64,000 bases of DNA from Devosia ginsengisoli. GTDB taxonomy: Bacteria > Pseudomonadota > Alphaproteobacteria > Rhizobiales > Devosiaceae. The stretch spans positions 2,294,001 to 2,358,000 of the forward strand of contig NZ_CP042304.1 in NCBI RefSeq assembly GCF_007859655.1, given 5' to 3'. The position numbers and the translations under genes are program-made. The notes below the pieces were generated by a model, which saw only the letters and a program-made list of their open reading frames with translations, did no database searches and was not told the origin of the DNA. How positions within the stretch are numbered: the stretch's first letter is position 1; every line of letters begins with the position of its first letter. Positions 19,039-26,680 of this stretch are shown here, piece after piece.

Positions 19039-19052
19039 GTATGCTACCTTAC
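19039..19052 (+). promoter_or_regulatory. Near-palindromic operator candidate, copy 1 (MarR / cytochrome c)
   Basis: GTATGCTACCTTAC lies between the divergent MarR and cytochrome c genes. It agrees at 17 of 20 positions, counting six flanking bases (from 19033), with the sequence at 25692-25711. The 14-mer core approximates an inverted repeat, GTA-N-GCTA-N-C-N-TAC. Confidence 0.5.
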
Positions 19053-19174
19053 AAAGGTTGAGGAGCGGGCGACGCAAGGGAGGAGGTAATCCCTGCTGCG
19101 GTGCCGCAAGGCGGCAGGTTGGTCTGCAAGACCCGCGATTTGGTCGCGCCGCCGTCCGATTGAAAGGTTTTCTG

Positions 19175-19669
19175 ATGAGCAAGAAGAACGTGAGTTGGAT
19201 CATAGGCGGCGCAGCGGCGATAACCGTGGCGGGCGCGAGCTTTTTCGCCTACGGCCTCGAAAGCCAGGCATTGACGACGGCCCCCGTGCCGCAGGCCCAG
19301 GACCACATACTGGTCGCGCAGGCTGAGACAGCGACGGTCTCCTACACCTCCGCGCAAGCCGATCGCGGCAAGACCGAATTCAACAAGGAATGCGTGGAAT
19401 GCCACGGCAAGGATCTGCGGGGCGGACTGCTCGGCGGGCCACCGCTGCGCGGCGTGAGCTTTTTGCAAAAGTATGGCGGCGGCAGCCCGGCTGGCGTGTT
19501 GTATGAGGTCATGAGCTCGACCATGCCGCCGAACGCACCGGGAAGCTATTCGCCCGCCGTATACGCCGACCTGATGGCGCATATCCTCAAGACCAACGGC
19601 GTCAGGGCCGGCAACACCGAACTGCCTTCGGATATCGACGCACTCTACAATCTCACCATCGACAAGTGA
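19175..19669 (+). CDS. Membrane-anchored or exported class I c-type cytochrome
   Basis: This 164-residue protein has an N-terminal hydrophobic segment (residues 8-27) and a single haem motif CVECH at residues 73-77, with a likely axial Met in STMPP (M117). It is a probable periplasmic electron carrier. The adjacent PQQ dehydrogenase cluster makes it a candidate electron acceptor for the quinoprotein, analogous in role to XoxG or cytochrome cL, though it has its own promoter and a short interdomain. The ATG at 19175 gives the only signal-like N-terminus. Confidence 0.9.
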   Translation: MSKKNVSWIIGGAAAITVAGASFFAYGLESQALTTAPVPQAQDHILVAQAETATVSYTSAQADRGKTEFNKECVECHGKDLRGGLLGGPPLRGVSFLQKYGGGSPAGVLYEVMSSTMPPNAPGSYSPAVYADLMAHILKTNGVRAGNTELPSDIDALYNLTIDK

Positions 19670-19703
19670 CGATACCCGGCAGAACCCTGGCCGCGATACG
19701 CGG

Positions 19704-20324
19704 GTGATCGACCTGGACCTGACCCTGCAACTGATGGTGACACGCTTCCTCGCAGGCGTGATCATGGCCACAGTGCAGGGCCTGACCATCGCGGCCATTG
19801 CCGTGCTGCTCGGCGACAAGGGGCCGCGATATGATGGGCGGCTGACGCCTCTGCCCGCCAGTCATATCGACCTGCTGGGGCTCGGTTCGCTCGTGCTGAC
19901 CGGCTTCGGCTGGAGCAAGCCGGTGGCGATCGACCCCGGCGAACTCCGCGTCGGCCGCTGGGGGCTGGTGCTCGCCCCCATCGCCGGCGGCCTGGCTTTG
20001 CTCATCGCCGGCGCACTGCTCGTTCTGCTCGTCATTCCGGCCCTGACGCTCCTGCCGCACACGGCCGCCTTGCTGGTTGCCGCCTTCCTGCGCAGCACCG
20101 CACAGCTCTGCGTCTGGATGGCGCTGTTCACGCTCGTGCCGCTACCACCGCTCGCCGGGGGGCACATCCTTGCCGCGCTGGGCATCCGCCTCCCGCCCGC
20201 CGCCGGCACGATCATCGGCTGCCTGCTGCTGGCGCTTTCTCTGCTGGGTATCACCAGAATGGTGCTGGCACCGGCCTATCAGCTCCTTGCCCCACTCGTG
20301 CTCGGCGCCAATTTCATTCGCTAA
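19704..20324 (+). CDS. Site-2-protease-like (peptidase M50 superfamily) membrane protein lacking catalytic residues
   Basis: This 206-residue protein with about five membrane helices matches the M50 group-III layout: GDKGPRYDGRLTPLPASHIDLLG resembles the GD-x-GR-x-NP-x-HiDp element (written here in short form), followed by GFGWSKPVAIDP and, later, LVPLPPLAGG. The expected HExxH in the first helix is replaced by TVQGLT, and the PPLDG aspartate is Ala. It is therefore probably a non-catalytic relative. The GTG at 19704 is a weak start with no clear ribosome-binding site; an ATG 30 bases downstream is possible. It follows the cytochrome gene by 34 bp and is convergent with the ABC operon. Confidence 0.65.
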   Translation: MIDLDLTLQLMVTRFLAGVIMATVQGLTIAAIAVLLGDKGPRYDGRLTPLPASHIDLLGLGSLVLTGFGWSKPVAIDPGELRVGRWGLVLAPIAGGLALLIAGALLVLLVIPALTLLPHTAALLVAAFLRSTAQLCVWMALFTLVPLPPLAGGHILAALGIRLPPAAGTIIGCLLLALSLLGITRMVLAPAYQLLAPLVLGANFIR

Positions 20325-20326
20325 GA

Positions 20327-21118
20327 TCAGTCGATCGGGCGCACGCCATAACGCGCCATGATGGCGGCGATCGTGCCGTCGGCCGCCAGTTCGGCGAAGG
20401 TCTGGTCGATGACGCGCTTGAGCGTGATGTCGCCCTTCCACAGGCCGAAGACCATATTGTAGCGGGCGAGTTCGGGCGGGGCCCAGCGCACGGTCCAGTC
20501 ATGCTCTTCCGCCAGCCGGCTCGCCAGCATCGCCTCGGTCACGCCGGCATCCAGCGTGCCATCGGCAAGGCCGGCTGCCAGCGCCTCGGGGCTGGTCAGA
20601 ATGCGTGCCGCGGCGCCCTGCTCACGCAGGAAGCTCGCAAGCCCAATTCGGTCGAGACCCGATATCAGCGTCAGCACGCCGACCTGCTTGCCCTCAAGGC
20701 TTGCAACCGGGGCCGGCGAGACAATCGCCCAACCCGTCTGCGCATAGGCCGGACCGGTCTCGAGAAAGGAGCGCGTTTGCACCGAATTGACCACGCCGCC
20801 GGCGATCACCTGGCATTGCGCGCGGTTGAGGCCCCAGTTGCGTGGGTTGAAATCGCGCCCCATGGCACGGTTCTCGTTGATGACAAGCGAGACCCCGATG
20901 CGGTCAGCTACCACCTGCAGCAATTCGATATCGACGCCGGGCTGGTTCGGATCGCCGGTCACCAGCGGCGGATAAAGCGGCGGCACGCAGGCGCGCAACG
21001 CCCCGGCCCGTTCGATCTCGCGCAGCGATGTATCCGGCGGCAAAAAACTTATGCTGACCAGCAGCGCCAGCACCGCTCCGAAACTGATGAGATCGCGTAT
21101 CGCCCCGTTCTCGGCCAC
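20327..21118 (-). CDS. Family 3 solute-binding-like periplasmic protein, PQQ cluster
   Basis: This 263-residue protein has an N-terminal hydrophobic segment (residues 10-27) and an SBP_bac_3-type fold: LRACVPPLYPPLV near the start, GVDIELLQVVADRIGV, and a C-terminal IDQTFAELAADGTIAAIMARYG. It is the last gene of the leftward PQQ operon, 7 bp after the permease. Binding proteins of this type (XoxJ and relatives) accompany quinoprotein alcohol dehydrogenases and are thought to help cofactor insertion or activation rather than import. That role is an inference here. Confidence 0.8.
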   Translation of the reverse strand: MAENGAIRDLISFGAVLALLVSISFLPPDTSLREIERAGALRACVPPLYPPLVTGDPNQPGVDIELLQVVADRIGVSLVINENRAMGRDFNPRNWGLNRAQCQVIAGGVVNSVQTRSFLETGPAYAQTGWAIVSPAPVASLEGKQVGVLTLISGLDRIGLASFLREQGAAARILTSPEALAAGLADGTLDAGVTEAMLASRLAEEHDWTVRWAPPELARYNMVFGLWKGDITLKRVIDQTFAELAADGTIAAIMARYGVRPID

Positions 21119-21125
21119 CGCAGCC

Positions 21126-21965
21126 TCACATCCGGTGGAAGTCGTAGAGCGCGATGCTGAACAGCACCACGCAGGCGGTAACGATCACGGCAATCCCCAT
21201 CCAAGGGTCGAACTGGTTGTAGCCGATCAACGCGCCGCGCAACGCATCCACCGCATAGGTCAGCGGGTTCCACTCGATAATGGTCACCAGCCAGTCGGGA
21301 TAGACCACGCGCGTCTGCGCCCGGCTCAGCGCCGGATCGAGCGGAAAGATCGAGCTGGAGGTGAAATACAGCGGCAGGATCACCGCATTGGAGAAAACGC
21401 CGAAACCCTGAAAGCTGCTTATGCGATTGGCAATCACAACGCCCAGCGAGGTCAGCGCGAAGGCAAGCAGCGCCATCAGGCCCAGCGCCCTGACAATGTC
21501 GGTCAGGGTGAGCGGTATATCGGCAAAGCGCGCCAGGATCAGCACCAGGCATCCATGCAGCACCGCCACTGTCGTGCCCCCCAGCACCTTGGCCAGCAGG
21601 ATCGTCGTGCGCGACAGCGGCGAAACCAGCACTTCGCGCAGGAAGCCGAATTCGCGATCCCAGATCACCGATACGGCTGACTGCACCGAGGTGAACATGA
21701 TGTTGAGCGCTATAACGGCCGGAAAGATGAACTGCAGGTAAGTGAAGGGCACCACGAAGGTGACCGCGCCATAGACCTCGCCGCGGAAATAGGGATTGAG
21801 CCCGATCCCCAGGATCAGCACCCACAGGATCGGCCGGCTGACCCCGCCAATGAGCTGACCCCGGTCGCGAAACGCACGCTTTACTTCACGCAGCCACAGC
21901 CCGTAGAGCCCACCCAGCTGCACCATCAGCGCACGACGCCATTCCATTGCCCGAGCCTCGCTCAT
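21126..21965 (-). CDS. ABC-2-type transporter permease, PQQ alcohol dehydrogenase-associated
   Basis: This 279-residue protein has six membrane helices and the ABC-2 signature region (WDREFGFLREVLVSPLSRTTILLAK), typical of exporters of the DrrB/NodJ type. A permease of this class is repeatedly encoded beside PQQ-dependent alcohol dehydrogenases. Its start overlaps the ATPase stop by four bases. It probably exports an unknown product or protects against alcohol or aldehyde; no substrate can be read from the sequence. Confidence 0.88.
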   Translation of the reverse strand: MSEARAMEWRRALMVQLGGLYGLWLREVKRAFRDRGQLIGGVSRPILWVLILGIGLNPYFRGEVYGAVTFVVPFTYLQFIFPAVIALNIMFTSVQSAVSVIWDREFGFLREVLVSPLSRTTILLAKVLGGTTVAVLHGCLVLILARFADIPLTLTDIVRALGLMALLAFALTSLGVVIANRISSFQGFGVFSNAVILPLYFTSSSIFPLDPALSRAQTRVVYPDWLVTIIEWNPLTYAVDALRGALIGYNQFDPWMGIAVIVTACVVLFSIALYDFHRM

Positions 21966-22966
21966 CTCGTGTGCTCGCCTCCGCGCTTGCCGAAGGCAAA
22001 GGTCTGTTCACGCGCGCCGGCGGCCTGGTCGCGCAACTCGCGACCGGTCAGCGACAGGAAGACGGTTTCGAGGCTCGGCACCTCCACCTTGAGCGCACTG
22101 ATCCGCGTGCCGAACTCTGCCAGGAATGCGGCGATGAAGGCATCGTCGCTGACAAGCGTCAGTTCTGCGCCCTGCCTGCCGGTCAGGCGGTCGGCATATT
22201 GTGCCGAAATTGCCGCGCTGTCGGCCTCGGTCAGCGGTGTCACGCGCACCAGGGCCTGCCCATGCGCCTGCTTCAGTGCCTCGGGCGTATCGAGCGCCAG
22301 CACCTTGCCGCCATCGATGATGCAGACGCGGTCGCAGCTCTCGACTTCCTCGATATAGTGGGTGGTCACCAGCACCGTGATGTCCCGCTCCGCCCGCAGC
22401 CGGCGCAGATAGGCCCAGATGCGATCGCGTGTCTGTGCGTCGAGCCCGACAGTGGGTTCGTCAAGCAGCAGGATCCCGGAATCATGGATCAGCGCCCGCG
22501 CGATTTCGAGCCGCCGCTTCATGCCTGATGACAGCGTCCGCACCGGCTTGGCGGCCCAATCGGAAAGTTCGACCAGCGCCAGCATTTCCTCGATGCGCTG
22601 CCGCCGGAGCTTGCGGGGCACGCCGAAAACCAGCCCATGCAGTTCGAGGTTTTCACGCACAGTCAGCCGGTCGTCGAGGCTCGGCTCCTGAAAGACGATG
22701 CCGAGGCGCTGGCGCGCAGCGCGCGGGTTTTTCGCCACATCTATGCCGTCGATGAGCGCGGTGCCGCTATCGGGCCGTAGAATGGAGCTCAGGATATGCA
22801 GCAGCGTCGTCTTGCCGGCGCCGTTTGGCCCCAGCAGCGCGAACAGTTCCTGCTCGCGCACGGCAAAGCTCACCCCGTCGAGCGCCAGCGTGCGCCCATA
22901 GCGCTTGGAGATGGCGTCGAGATGGATCGCGTCAGCAGGAGGAACCGGGATAGCGTCGGGCATCAT
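21962..22966 (-). CDS. ABC transporter ATP-binding protein, PQQ alcohol dehydrogenase-associated
   Basis: This 334-residue ATPase carries Walker A GPNGAGKT (about residues 48-55), signature LSSGMKRRLEIA and Walker B LLLDEPTVGLD. A C-terminal extension of about 90 residues follows the ABC domain, as in exporter ATPases of the DrrA/CcmA type. It overlaps the upstream binding-protein gene by four bases and pairs with the ABC-2 permease. Confidence 0.92.
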   Translation of the reverse strand: MMPDAIPVPPADAIHLDAISKRYGRTLALDGVSFAVREQELFALLGPNGAGKTTLLHILSSILRPDSGTALIDGIDVAKNPRAARQRLGIVFQEPSLDDRLTVRENLELHGLVFGVPRKLRRQRIEEMLALVELSDWAAKPVRTLSSGMKRRLEIARALIHDSGILLLDEPTVGLDAQTRDRIWAYLRRLRAERDITVLVTTHYIEEVESCDRVCIIDGGKVLALDTPEALKQAHGQALVRVTPLTEADSAAISAQYADRLTGRQGAELTLVSDDAFIAAFLAEFGTRISALKVEVPSLETVFLSLTGRELRDQAAGAREQTFAFGKRGGEHTR

Positions 22967-23808
22967 GGCGCTGCAACAGTGGCGGGAAAATCGAAGCTTT
23001 CGAGTATGCCCGCCAGTGTACCGTCGGCGGCAAGCGCCGCAATGGCCTCGTCGATGGCGTTGCGCAGGAATTTCTGGTCGGACAGCACCACCGCACCCAC
23101 GCCAAGCGTGGTCGGCGGCAGCGGATCGGGAGCGATACTATGCAGCGCCGCATAGGCGGGATCGTTGTGCTGCTTGCCCCACAGGCTCGGCGCCCATACC
23201 AGCGCGACATCGACCGAGCCGTTGAGCAGCGATGCAAGCGCCTGATCGTTGGTGCCCATGGGATAGGCCGGCCAGCGCCTGTCGGCCGGCAGCGCCGACA
23301 GGTATGAGACGAGCCGGAGATGGGCCGTTGTGCCTACCGTGGCCCCGATGGGGCGTCCCGGCGGCAGGTCGGCAAGCGCGGTCAACGCCGGGTCGGAGGC
23401 GACAAAGACATATTGGGCGTCGTAATAGGCGCGGGTCAGCGCGATCCAGCTGGCATAGCCCTCCGGGATCAGCTTGAAGCCCATATAGACGTCGCAATGC
23501 TCCAGCATCACGGCGTAGATTTTGGTGATGTCCTCGACGACGATCTCGCTTTCCACCACATAGCGCTGCGGTTCGAGCAGCAGGGCGGCGGCAATCGTAT
23601 CGGCAATGGTGCCGGCCACTTCCCAGTCGGGGTCGCGCTTGTCGATACAGTAGCGAAGCTGGGATTCGTCCAGTCGTCGGCCGATATTCCATTGCCCGGG
23701 GGCAAACGGCACATCGTCGAATTCCGCCTCCTGGGCAACAACCGGCGCTGCCAGCGCGAATACCAGCACAGTGACCGCCAGGCGCAAAAGAACCAAACTA
23801 TTCCGCAA
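22963..23808 (-). CDS. Quinoprotein dehydrogenase-associated periplasmic binding-like protein
   Basis: This 281-residue protein has a signal peptide (residues 1-25, ending PVVAQEA). The core is a family-3 binding-protein fold (LRYCIDKRDPDWEVAGTIADT; IGATVGTTAHLRLVSY; a C-terminal AIAALAADGTLAGIL). Related genes encoded directly after PQQ dehydrogenases are annotated as quinoprotein dehydrogenase-associated binding proteins. It follows the dehydrogenase gene after 84 bp that include a strong hairpin. Confidence 0.83.
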   Translation of the reverse strand: MRNSLVLLRLAVTVLVFALAAPVVAQEAEFDDVPFAPGQWNIGRRLDESQLRYCIDKRDPDWEVAGTIADTIAAALLLEPQRYVVESEIVVEDITKIYAVMLEHCDVYMGFKLIPEGYASWIALTRAYYDAQYVFVASDPALTALADLPPGRPIGATVGTTAHLRLVSYLSALPADRRWPAYPMGTNDQALASLLNGSVDVALVWAPSLWGKQHNDPAYAALHSIAPDPLPPTTLGVGAVVLSDQKFLRNAIDEAIAALAADGTLAGILESFDFPATVAAP

Positions 23809-23835
23809 GTTCGGACCTCACCGGAAAAGGCAACC

Positions 23836-23864
23836 GGGCGGACTGGAAGGTTCCAGGTCCGCCC
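23836..23864 (-). terminator. Intercistronic hairpin downstream of the PQQ dehydrogenase gene
   Basis: GGGCGGAC then TGGAA pairs with TTCCA then GTCCGCCC, with one bulged base and a 2-nt tip, in the 84-bp gap between the PQQ dehydrogenase and the next gene. There is no U-tract on the minus strand. It may protect the abundant upstream mRNA or attenuate read-through into the ABC genes. Confidence 0.55.
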
Positions 23865-23892
23865 GGGCCGGTGTCAGGATGCGCTCAGCCGA

Positions 23893-25620
23893 TTATTCGG
23901 CGTCGGGCAGCGCGAAGACATAGAGCGTCACCGGATTGTTCGGCGGCAGCTTCACGTCCGGGGTCAGTGACTGCAGGCGACCAAGGCCGTTACCGAAGTT
24001 GGCCACGACGGCGATATACTGCTTGCCATCGGCTTCGTAGCTGATCGGGAACGACTCGAGCGAATTGCTCAGCGTCGGGCTGGTCCACAGCACATCGCCG
24101 GTTTCGTCGTCGAACGCGATGAGCTTGCGGTCGAGCGTGCCCACGAACACGACGCCGCCAGCGGTCGGCAGGGTCGAGGTGGTGACCGGAGCATACTGCC
24201 GGTACTGCCACAGTTCGGACTGGTCATCCACATTGAAGGCACGGACCTGGCCGATATTGCCGTCGCCATCCGGCCGCGGCACCCGCGAGTAGGTCTGCAG
24301 GCCGCCGCCGGTATAGATCTGGCCCGGATCGAGCGGGTTGACCGTGGTATTCGAGCAGAATTCCACCGTCGGCAGGTAGATGGCGCCGGTCTTGGGGCTA
24401 TAGGACGTAGCCTGCCAAGCCTTGCTGCCCGGGTCGGCTGGGCAGTTGAAGGTAGTCTCCCCGATCACCGGAATGACCTCGGGATTGATCTCCTTGGCCC
24501 CGGTTTCCGGGTCGATCGACAGCACCACATTCTGCGGCACGGTTTCCTTGGCCCACAGCCATTCGCCGGTATTGCGATCGACCGCTTCCATGATGCCGAG
24601 CTTGCCTGTCGTCACCACCATGTCGTCGATGATCAGGCGTTCATAGACATAGTCGAGATCGAGCGAGTCGGTCGGCAGGTACTGGTGGTACCACTTCAGC
24701 TCGCCGCTGGTCGCATCGATGGCGAGCGTCGAGTTGGTGTAGAGCGCCTCATTGGTGACGTTGGGGTCCGAGCTCTTGGGCGTGAGGCCCGCGATCTCGA
24801 CGTTCCACGGATAAGGCTGGCCGACGCCGGCAAAGATCAGGTTCTGCTCGGGATCATAGGAGCCGGTGATCCAGGCCGAAGCGCCGTGGCGGCTTTCGAG
24901 CGGAATACCGTTCCAGCTGTTGCCTTCGGGCGTATCGCCGCGGGCAATGGTGTTGACGCGCCAGATTTCCTCGCCGGTCTCGGCATTGTGGCCGGTGAAG
25001 AAGCAGCCGCCCGGCTGGGCATTGCTGCAATTGGTCATGCCCTGGATGACGACGCCATTGGCCACCAGCGGACCCGAAGAATAGGCAAAGCCCTTCTTGT
25101 AGTCGGCAACCTGCTGATCCCAGACCAGTTCGCCGGTCTTGATGTCGAGCGCGATGATATGGGCGTCGCGCGTGGCGACGATCAGGTTGTTGCCATAGAT
25201 GGCCTTGGAGCGCTCGCCGCCGGGGCTGACTTCATCGGGCAGCTCATACTGGTATTCCCAGATGAGATCGCCCGTCGCCGCGTTCAGTGCCTGGATACGG
25301 TGATCCGAATTCTGGATGAACATGACGCCGTCATGCACCAGCGGCGTTTCCTGAGTGCGGCCGCCCGGGCTCATGCCCCACGACCAGACCAGCTGTAGGT
25401 CGCCGACATTTTCCTTGGAAATCTGCTCGAGCGGACTATAGCCCCAGCCATTGAACGTGCGACGCCACATCAACCAGTCGGCATCGGGCGGGTTGAGCAG
25501 CATCTCGTCCGTGACGGGCGTGATCGAGTCGATCGGTGCGTCCTGGGCAATTGCGGTATGGACGGCGATCAGCGAGACTGCGACCGCAACGAGCGCAGTT
25601 AGTTTCGGACTACTCTTCAT
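23893..25620 (-). CDS. PQQ-dependent quinoprotein alcohol dehydrogenase (methanol/ethanol family)
   Basis: This 575-residue periplasmic eight-bladed propeller enzyme has a signal peptide (residues 1-25) and several W-motif blades (for example WEYQYELP, WQATSYSPKTGAIY). The active-site run PTDSLDLDYVY places the catalytic-base Asp at D321 and a second Asp two residues later at D323. In XoxF and PedH the extra Asp is a lanthanide ligand; calcium enzymes have Ala or Ser there. The vicinal Cys pair common in this family is absent from the corresponding loop (SPGGERSK, about residues 132-139). It probably oxidises small alcohols or aldehydes and passes electrons to the cytochrome or pseudoazurin. 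No pqq biosynthesis genes are in view. Confidence 0.92.
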   Translation of the reverse strand: MKSSPKLTALVAVAVSLIAVHTAIAQDAPIDSITPVTDEMLLNPPDADWLMWRRTFNGWGYSPLEQISKENVGDLQLVWSWGMSPGGRTQETPLVHDGVMFIQNSDHRIQALNAATGDLIWEYQYELPDEVSPGGERSKAIYGNNLIVATRDAHIIALDIKTGELVWDQQVADYKKGFAYSSGPLVANGVVIQGMTNCSNAQPGGCFFTGHNAETGEEIWRVNTIARGDTPEGNSWNGIPLESRHGASAWITGSYDPEQNLIFAGVGQPYPWNVEIAGLTPKSSDPNVTNEALYTNSTLAIDATSGELKWYHQYLPTDSLDLDYVYERLIIDDMVVTTGKLGIMEAVDRNTGEWLWAKETVPQNVVLSIDPETGAKEINPEVIPVIGETTFNCPADPGSKAWQATSYSPKTGAIYLPTVEFCSNTTVNPLDPGQIYTGGGLQTYSRVPRPDGDGNIGQVRAFNVDDQSELWQYRQYAPVTTSTLPTAGGVVFVGTLDRKLIAFDDETGDVLWTSPTLSNSLESFPISYEADGKQYIAVVANFGNGLGRLQSLTPDVKLPPNNPVTLYVFALPDAE

Positions 25621-25935
25621 GAGCGTCTCCTCTCCTCCAAAAATGCTTGCTAGCGCTCGGGCTGGTCGTTGCCAGGGAATTGTCTTGCCGCAAAATTGTA
25701 CGCTAGCTTACTATCAGCTAAGCCGATGCGGCGAGGAACGTCAACACGACGCAGACGTTTCAATGTCGATTTTGGGCGAAGCCCGGAATTTTCAGCGCGC
25801 TGAGGATTTTGCGCAGGCGCCGCTATTCCAGCGGTGACGTTGCCTATCGGAGATTTGCCCCTCTCTTCGCCCCGCGAAGGAGGGCAGGTATGGAACAACA
25901 GGGACGCATTGCGCGTCGATATGAGGAGAAGAATT
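25621..25935. promoter_or_regulatory. Divergent intergenic region between PQQ dehydrogenase and pseudoazurin
   Basis: This 315-bp gap has no credible gene. On the minus strand, immediately before the dehydrogenase start, there is a purine-rich ribosome-binding site (GGAGGAGAGG). It contains the second copy of the near-palindromic motif at 25698-25711. Confidence 0.6.
25698..25711. promoter_or_regulatory. Near-palindromic operator candidate, copy 2 (PQQ dehydrogenase / pseudoazurin)
   Basis: GTACGCTAGCTTAC is an inverted repeat with 12 of 14 matching positions, 78 bp before the PQQ dehydrogenase start. With flanks it matches 17 of 20 bases of the site in front of the cytochrome c gene. Confidence 0.5.
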
Positions 25936-26397
25936 ATGCCCGCAATTTCAAGGCGCAAGTTCGTTGCCGGATCGGTCGCGGCACTGGCCATCCCGGCTGT
26001 GCTGACCAGCCGGGCCTTCGCGGCCGAGCACGAAGTCCATATGCTCAACAAGGGCGAGGCGGGCGCCATGGTGTTCGAACCGGCGCTGATCCGGGTTGCC
26101 GCCGGCGACACCGTCAAGTTCATTCCCACCGATCCGGGCCACAATGCTGAGACCGTCCGGGGCATGGCGCCCGAAGGGTCCGAACCGTTCAAGGGCGCCA
26201 TCGGCAAGGAGGTCGATGTGACCTTCACCGTCCCGGGCGTCTATGGCGTGAAGTGCCTGCCGCACTTTGCCATGGGCATGGTGGCGCTGGTGGTGGTGGA
26301 TGACCCCGCAGCCAATCTCGAAGAAGCCAAGGCCGTCCGCAACCCGCCCAAGGCCAAGGAACGCTTCGACGCCATCTTTGCCGAACTCGAAGGCTGA
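25936..26397 (+). CDS. Pseudoazurin-type blue copper protein
   Basis: The ATG at 25936 has GAGGAG upstream and gives a 153-residue precursor with a twin-arginine-like signal (SRRKF, residues 5-9; cleavage near AFAAE). Copper ligands fit pseudoazurin: H69 in GHNAE, then C107, H110 and M115 in CLPHFAMGM. It is a periplasmic one-electron carrier. Its position divergent from the PQQ dehydrogenase suggests it accepts electrons from the dehydrogenase/cytochrome pair or passes them on to a terminal oxidase (inference). Confidence 0.92.
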   Translation: MPAISRRKFVAGSVAALAIPAVLTSRAFAAEHEVHMLNKGEAGAMVFEPALIRVAAGDTVKFIPTDPGHNAETVRGMAPEGSEPFKGAIGKEVDVTFTVPGVYGVKCLPHFAMGMVALVVVDDPAANLEEAKAVRNPPKAKERFDAIFAELEG

Positions 26398-26680
26398 TCC
26401 TGCCAATCAGGACCCGTGGGGCAATCGCCCCCGGGTCCGCCGTCGACCGCCTGCCAGCACATCTGGCCGGTCACGGCGCCTTATGCCCCTCGCCCACATG
26501 AGTTTTTGTCTTACCGCCGTAGCGCCGGGCGCTCACTGCGGTGTGCGCTCGACATTATGGCATCCATAACCATAGCCATGGTGTGCCTGATGCGGTGATT
26601 TGACAAAACAACGAACCTAGGTCGAAATATTGAGCGTTGATCGGTGTTTGGCGATCATCGTTGATGGGTCTGGGGGCCTT

